In this document: in pieces, positions 57,480 to 64,000 of the stretch
Numbering within the stretch: position 1 is the stretch's first letter
Layout of the letters: each line of letters begins with the position of its first letter
Source of the DNA: Dipteris shenzhenensis
Lineage: Eukaryota > Polypodiophyta > Polypodiopsida > Gleicheniales
Assembly (NCBI GenBank): GCA_047967505.1
Contig: CM106540.1
Strand: one strand, 5' to 3'
DNA: 64,000 nucleotides
Made by a program: the position numbers and the translations under genes
The notes under the pieces: generated by a model
The model's input: only the letters and a program-made list of their open reading frames with translations
Databases searched by the model: none
Told to the model about the DNA's origin: nothing

Positions 57480-58227
57480 TGCTCGTGAGACAACAAAAAG
57501 AGACCTGGCAACCCAAAAATGATAGCGCATTGATGCGCTACCATTTTTGGGCTACCAGGCCTCTCTTTTAATGTCTCCTGAACATAAGAACAAGCACTTG
57601 TGTTCCTTACCTTTCTTTCCAATGGGGGTCTTGATTTTGGGGGTGTATGCCAAAAATTGATAAACAACATTATTTGATGCATATAGCTTTATTAAATCGA
57701 TAAAATAGGCATGAAAACATCTAAATTGGCTCTTGCCATTTGATCTGATGTATGACATGAGCCCATTTGGATTTGTAATTCCAAAGATACGGGGTCTTAC
57801 TTTTAGGGCTTGAATGCCTGAAATAGGCAGCGTGTCAATGCGCTACCTATTTCATACATTTAGGCCTCAAAAGTAGGACCCCATGTAGGACCAAATGAGG
57901 TCCTACTTTTGAGGCCTAAATACATGAAATGGGTAGCACATTGACAAGCTACCTATTTTAGGAATTCAGGCCCTAAAAGTAGGACCTCGTATCTTTGGAC
58001 TTACAAATCCCAATGGGATCATGTCCTATATCAAATCGAACGGCAAGAGCCAATTTAGATGGTTTTCATGCCTATTTTCTCCATCAGTCAAAACTATATG
58101 AATAAATATATACATCAAGATATGCATCAATATATGCATCAATATATACATATGTATGTATATATGTATGTATATATATATATACATACATACATACATA
58201 CATACATGTGTGTGTGTATACACACAA

Positions 58228-58262
<35 letters not shown>

Positions 58263-58775
58263 CACATATATATATATATGTATGTATATACATGTACATA
58301 TATACATACAACAAAATGGGGGTCTTGATTTTGGGGGGGGGTATGCCAAAAATTGATAAACAACATTATTTGATGAATATAGTTTTAGTTGATGGAGAAA
58401 ATGGACATGAAAACCCATCTAAATTGGATCTTGCCATTCGATTTGATATATGACATGGCCCCACTCGGATATACAAGTCCAAAGATACACGGTGCTACTT
58501 TTAGGGCCTGAATGCCTAAAATAGGCGGCGCATTAATGCACTGCCTATTTCATGCATTTACGCCTCAAAAGTAGGACCCCATTGGCAACTTTCAGGCATT
58601 CAGTCCCTAAAAGTAGGACCCCGTATCTTTGGACTTACAAATCTAAATGGGGTCATGTCATATATCAAATCAAACGACAAGAGCCAATTTAGATGATTTT
58701 CATGTCCATTTTCTCCATATATAAAAATTTTATGTATCAATATATACATCAATATATACATATATGCATCAACAT

Positions 58776-58870
<95 letters not shown>

Positions 58871-59516
58871 CGTATGTATGTATGTATGTATGTATGTATG
58901 TACATGCATATATATACATACATACATACATACAAACATCAAAAGTAAGACCCCATTGGTTTCCCATGTCATGCATTTTGTTGTCTCATGAGCATAAGAA
59001 CAAGCACTTGTGTTCTTTACCTTTCTTTGCAATGGGGGTCTTGATTTTGGGGGGGTATGCCAAAAATTGATCAATAACATTATTTGATGAATATAGTTTT
59101 AGTTGATGGAGAAAATGGACATCAAAACCATCTAAAGTGCATCTTGCCGTTCGATTTGATATATGACATGACCCCATTTGGATATGCAAGTCCAAAGATA
59201 CGGGGTACTACTTTTAGGGCCTGAATGCCTGAAATAGGCAGCGCGTTAACGCGCGCTGCCTATTTCATGCATTTAGGCCTCAAAAGTAGGACCCCATTGG
59301 CAACACAATGGGGTCCTACTTTTGAGGCCTAAATGCATGAAATAGGCAGCGCGTTAACGCGCTGCCTATTTCAGGCATTCAGACCCTAAAAGTAGGACCC
59401 CGTATCTTTGGACTTACAAATCCAAATGGGGTCATGTTATATATCAAATCAAATGGCAAGAGCCAGTTTAGATGATTTTCATGTCCATTTTCTCCATATA
59501 TCAAAATTGTATGCAT

Positions 59517-59563
<47 letters not shown>

Positions 59564-59574
59564 TCAACATATAC

Positions 59575-59609
<35 letters not shown>

Positions 59610-60266
59610 GATGTATGTATGTACGTACATGCATATACATACATACATACATACAAACATCAAAAGTAAGACCCCATTGGTTTCCAATGTCATGCATTTT
59701 GTTGTCTCATGAGCATAAGAACAAGCACTTGTGTTCTTTACCTTTCTTTGCAATGGGGGTCTTGATTTTGGGAGGGTATGCCAAAAATTGATCAATAACA
59801 TTATTTGATGAATACAGTTTTAGTTGATGGAGAAAATGGACATGAAAACCCTCTAAAATGGATCTTGCCATTCGATTTTGATATATGACATGACCCCATT
59901 TGGATATGCAAGTCCAAAGATACGGGGTACTACTTTTAGGGCCTGAATGCCTAAAATAGGCAGCGTGTTAACGCGCTCCCTATTTCATGCATTTAGGCCT
60001 CAAAAGTAGGACCCCATTGTGTTGCCAATGGGGTCCTACTTTTGAGGCCTAAATGCATGAAATAGGCAGCGCGTTAATGCGCTGCCTATTTCAGGCATTC
60101 AGGTCCTAAAAGTAAGACCCCGTATCTTTGGACTTACAAATCCAAATGGGGTCATGTTATATATCAAATCAAACGGCAAGAGCCAGTTTAGATGATTTTC
60201 ATGTCCATTTTCTCCATATATCAAAATTGTATGCATCAATATATACATATATGCATCAACATATAC

Positions 60267-60315
<49 letters not shown>

Positions 60316-61118
60316 TGTATGTATGTACGTACATGCATATACATACATACATACAAACATCAAAATTAAGACCCCATTGGTTTCCCATGTCATGCATTTT
60401 GTTGTCTCATGAGCATAAGAACAAGCACTTTTGTTCTTTACCTTCTTTGCAATGGGGGTCTTGATTTTGGGAGGGTATGCCAAAAATTGATCAATAACAT
60501 TATTTGATGAATATCATTTTAGTTGATGGAGAAAATGGACATGCAAACCATCTAAATTGGATCTTGCCATTCGATTTGATATATGACATGACCCCATTTG
60601 GATATGCAAGTCCAAAGATACGGGGTACTACTTTTAGGGCCTGAATGCCTAAAATAGGCAGCGCGTTAACGCACTCCCTATTTCATGCATTTAGGCCTCA
60701 AAAGTAGGACCCCATTGTGTTGCCAATGGGGTCCTACTTTTGAGGCCTAAATGCATGAAATAGGCAGTGCGTTAACGCGCTGCCTATTTCAGGCATTCAG
60801 GCCCTAAAAGTAGGACCCCATTGTGTTGCCAATGGGGTCCTACTTTTGAGGCCTAAATGCATGAAATAGGCAGCGCGTTAACTACAGGGTCCTACTTTTA
60901 GGGCCTGAATGCCTGAAATAGGCAGCGCGTTAACGCGCTGCCTATTTCAGGCATTCAGGCCCTAAAAGTAGGACCCCGTATCTTTGGACTTACTAATCCA
61001 AATGGGGTCATGTTATATATCAAATCAAATGGCAAGAGCCAGTTTAGATGATTTTCATGTCCATTTTCTCCATATATCAAAATTGTATGCATCAATATAT
61101 ACATATATGCATCAACAT

Positions 61119-61151
<33 letters not shown>

Positions 61152-61810
61152 GAGATAGATGTATGTATGTATGTACATGCATATATATACATACATACAT
61201 ACATACATAAAAATTAGGACCCCATTGGTTTCCCATGTCATGCATTTTGTTGTCTCATGAGCATAAGGACAAGCACTTGTGTTTCTTACCTTTCTTTGCA
61301 ATGGGGGTCTTGATTTTGGGGGAGGTATGCCAAAAATTGATAAACACCATTATTTGATGAATATAGTTTTAGTCGATGGAGAAAATGGACATGAAAACCA
61401 TCTAAATTGGACCTTGCCATTCGATTTGATATATGACATGACCCCATTCGGATATGCAAGTCCAAATATGCAGGGTGCTACTTTTAGGGCCTAAATGCCT
61501 AAAATAGGCAGCGCGTTAATGCACTCCCTATTTCATGCATTTAGGCCTCAAAAGTAGGACCCCATTGTGTTGCCAATGGGGTCCTACTTTTGAGTCCTAA
61601 ATGCATGAAATAGGCAGCACGTTAACGCACTGCCTATTTCAAGCATTTAGGCCCTAAAAGTAGGACCCCGTATCTTTGGACTTACAAATTCAAATGGGGT
61701 CATGTCATATATCAAATCAAATGGCAAGAGCCAATTTAGATGATTTTCATGTCAATTTTCTCCATATATCAAAATTGTATGCATCAATATATACATATAT
61801 GCATCAACAT

Positions 61811-61842
<32 letters not shown>

Positions 61843-62030
61843 GCGCACATATATATATATATAGATGTATGTATGTATGTACATGCATATATATACATAC
61901 ATACATACATACATAAAAATTAGGACCCCATTGGTTTCCCATGTCATGCATTTTGTTGTCTCATGAGCATAAGAACAAGCACTTGTGTTCTTTACCTTTC
62001 TTTGCAATGGGGGTCTTGATTTTCAGGGGG
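57480..62030. repeat. Tandem array of six foldback units
   Basis: Each unit has a left arm (starting GCCAAAAATTGAT, at about 57649, 58346, 59060, 59780, 60479 and 61330) and an inverted right arm (from GTATCTTTGGACTTAC, at about 57989, 58622, 59401, 60121, 60967 and 61670). Between the arms sit one to four palindromes of about 90 bp centred on GCGCGTTAACGCGC, with flanks GGGGTCCTACTTTTGAGGCC and its complement. Between units lie TA/CATA/TATG microsatellites and a constant spacer with ACAAGCACTTGTGTTCTTTACC. An older palindrome at 57505-57575 and a truncated spacer at 61930-62030 bound the array. All open frames here are Tyr/Ile/His runs from the microsatellites. Confidence 0.9.
58140..58312. 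repeat. TATG/CA/TA microsatellite inside the foldback array
   Basis: This is representative of similar blocks at 58740-58935, 59515-59655, 60235-60355, 61090-61210 and 61790-61915. Each is itself roughly self-complementary. Confidence 0.9.
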
Positions 62031-62125
62031 TATGCATACATACATGTGTGTGTGTGTGTACATACATACATGGATGCATGCATGCATGCATACATACATA
62101 TATACATACATACATATTGATGCAT
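62031..62125. repeat. CATA/TG/CATG microsatellite
   Basis: Short-period repeats directly after the truncated last spacer of the foldback array. Confidence 0.85.
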
Positions 62126-62237
62126 ATAGTTTTACTAGATGGGGAAAATAGGCCCCACTCCGATTTTTGTGGAGAGACACAACTAGACAAATAGAGCAAG
62201 TCCAAGGGGTTGCTAGGGACACCCCCCCAGCAAATGG

Positions 62238-62695
62238 AGATGTCTGGTATGCAATTTTAGCACCAATTTTGGGATGTAAGCTGCATAGTCATGTCGAAAA
62301 AAAGTTGTCAATTCTTGCATTAAATGTAGGGTGGTGAATATATCCTATTCTGTCATGGGGCCGGAGAAGACGGAGGCAAAAAATTGAACCTCCAAAAAGA
62401 CTTCTTTTACCGGTCTATGGGGACCGGCTCTTACTAGTGTTGAGAGTGGACAAGACAGCTACCATTGGTGTGATATGGGAATCCCCCAGTCTACAATTTT
62501 AGCACCAAGTTTGAGATGTAAACTACATAGTCAAGTCCAAAAAAGTTGTGTCAATTCTTGCATTAAATGTAGGGTGATGAATATATCCTATTTTATCATG
62601 GGGCCTGCAGAAGACGGAGGGAAAAAATTGAACCTCCAAAAAGACTTCTTTTACGGGTCTATGGGGCCTAGCTCTTACTGGCATTGAGAGTGGAT
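62238..62695. repeat. Tandem duplication of about 230 bp
   Basis: 62238-62455 and 62488-62695 share a series of phrases: CAATTTTAGCACCAA, TCTTGCATTAAATGTAGGG and CTCCAAAAAGACTTCTTTTAC. They differ at scattered sites. No gene is contained. Confidence 0.85.
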
Positions 62696-64000
62696 ATGGG
62701 AATCTCCAAGTCTCAAGTTTTGGGGTACATGAAATTAGATCATGCTAACGGTAACTCTAAGAGGTTCCAAAGGTAGGCAACATTCTTCATCATAGCTAAC
62801 TCAAATGCAAGGCAGTGAAAATGCTAGGAGAGTTGCTAGGTAGCATTGATTTTGGGAAGGGATATGATGATACTTTGTTGTGTTATGTAGGATATTAATT
62901 TCCATTAAATTTGGGACATGTTAGATATAACTTCATAAAATCCTAAGTCATGAAATTAATACGTTACAAGTTCAAGCATAAATAATAGTCCTGAAGTTAA
63001 TGCATTAAATATTCAAGCCTAAAGAAGAATTAATCAAGACCTAATGCACCGTACCAGAGACTTTGGCGTTACCCTCATTCCATAGACTTGCCAACATAAG
63101 GCCAAAATTTTCATTCTTAAGAATATGTGAAAAGACCTTACATTTGGCCCACTTTTGGCGAAAAAATTTCATTCTAAAGAATAGGTGGAGTGAAATTGTG
63201 TTTGATAAATACAAATCAATGCTCAAGTTTGGACATAAATAAAGGTATTTTTTTGAAGATATTGAAACACATGAGAGAAATAATATTGAAGATACATGAA
63301 TTTTTAGACATACTATTAAAGACAAATGAGCATATAATGGATGAAATCCTATTGATGATACATGAATTTTCAATAGAACTGTTATTCAAAGATTTCATGG
63401 ATTGAATGTAGCTTTAATACATTATCCCTTTTACAAGGGTGTTTGATTTTGAGGCTTGAAACATAAGAATGAATCTGTGTTGAAGCCTAGTGGTTTGTTA
63501 AGGATATGTGAAACTTAAAGTAAAAGTACTTACAATGGAAGGGATTATATCAAGATCCTATTAAGGACATGTGAACATATAGTAGAATAATTCTACATAA
63601 AATCAGTGGATCAAACTTAATGGCTCAAAAGCAAAAAAGGATCATGGTGCAACCTAGGGGCTACTCTACGGCACTATGGCAGCAATCTTTGTAGTTACTA
63701 TCAAAGGTAGTGTAACTTTTTTGTCAAGGAAAGAGACGCGAACCACTCCACATGACCTAGATCTGTATGACCTAGGTTGCACCGACTTGTTTCTTTCATG
63801 GATAAAAAGTGACCCTTAGGTGATGCTATAGCACTCCCTTTTTTGGTCCATTATTATAGCACAATTGGGGCCTTTTGACCTAATACTAGCTACCCATCAA
63901 ATATTTGTTGTAGATGTTAGGGGTAATTACCAAACTACTAGTGGTAGTTTTATCACCACCATTAGTAATTTTATTTGAGTGTTCCTTAATGGTAGTTCTC
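62696..64000. other. Intergenic A+T-rich DNA to the window end
   Basis: No gene is supported. A 13-bp inverted pair, GGTGCAACCTAGG (about 63640) and CCTAGGTTGCACC (about 63770), could be small element ends, but no target duplication was found. Short in-frame repeats near 63250-63370 (ATACATGAATTTT) are not taken as coding. Confidence 0.5.

Noticed and set aside
58059-62007. Long frames of Tyr, Ile, His and Thr runs
   Set aside because: They are translations of TA, CATA and CA microsatellites and have no protein-like composition.
63190-63405. 71-codon frame with repeated ILKIHEF-like phrases
   Set aside because: Short, A+T-rich and built on a short internal DNA repeat; no start context or family resemblance.
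63640-63782. Small inverted-repeat element (MITE)
   Set aside because: Only a 13-bp inverted pair; no target duplication and no second copy in the window.

Overview
This window is nuclear DNA of a land plant, from a chromosome segment packed with transposable elements and satellite DNA. The only recognisable cellular gene is a SAUR-type auxin-response gene at 10.5-10.9 kb on the minus strand; SAUR proteins are a plant family. Other plant signs are a CACTA (En/Spm) transposon with split TNP2- and TNPA-like genes, copia and gypsy LTR retrotransposons primed by initiator-Met tRNA, and a monomer-length satellite. The species cannot be fixed from this sequence alone. The many old copies, tandem arrays and nonsense-ridden element genes fit a large, heavily methylated, heterochromatic region.

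Layout. 1-10.35 kb: an A+T-rich tandem duplication whose second copy is split by a complete 7.4-kb CACTA element (2463-9866, TGA target duplications, matching termini) carrying a minus-strand TNPA-like gene and a plus-strand TNP2 gene on either side of a shared promoter region. 10.35-12.2 kb: the SAUR gene and its upstream DNA. 12.2-17.8 kb: a second TNP2 fragment, a CATATGC-rich pyrimidine block, then a transposase-like pseudogene bracketed by two arrays of a short palindrome (ACCTCGATCGAGGT). 17.8-27.3 kb: a second TNPA-like pseudogene, mostly unassignable DNA, a 97-bp tandem array and a broken CACTA end.

27.4-45.6 kb: a mosaic of copia-type LTR elements, with a 6.8-kb satellite between 30.35 and 37.13 kb. 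The satellite has monomers of about 182 bp arranged as a strict A-B-C higher-order repeat of about 545 bp. 46.2-56.5 kb: a minus-strand gypsy element, split by a gag-only copia element, which is itself split by a coding-free LTR element. This three-level nest is supported by target-site duplications. 56.8-62.0 kb: six tandem foldback units of 0.6-0.85 kb, each made of inverted arms around palindromes centred on GTTAAC. 62.0-64.0 kb: a short tandem duplication and apparently non-coding DNA.

Apart from the SAUR gene, the coding sequences are element genes, and most are broken. In the CACTA element the two genes would act as a pair: the TNP2-type transposase cuts, and the TNPA-like protein is expected to bind the repeated GACGCG-type motifs found both near the ends and in the shared promoter. 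The least familiar item is the palindrome-bracketed transposase-like pseudogene at 13.5-17.4 kb.
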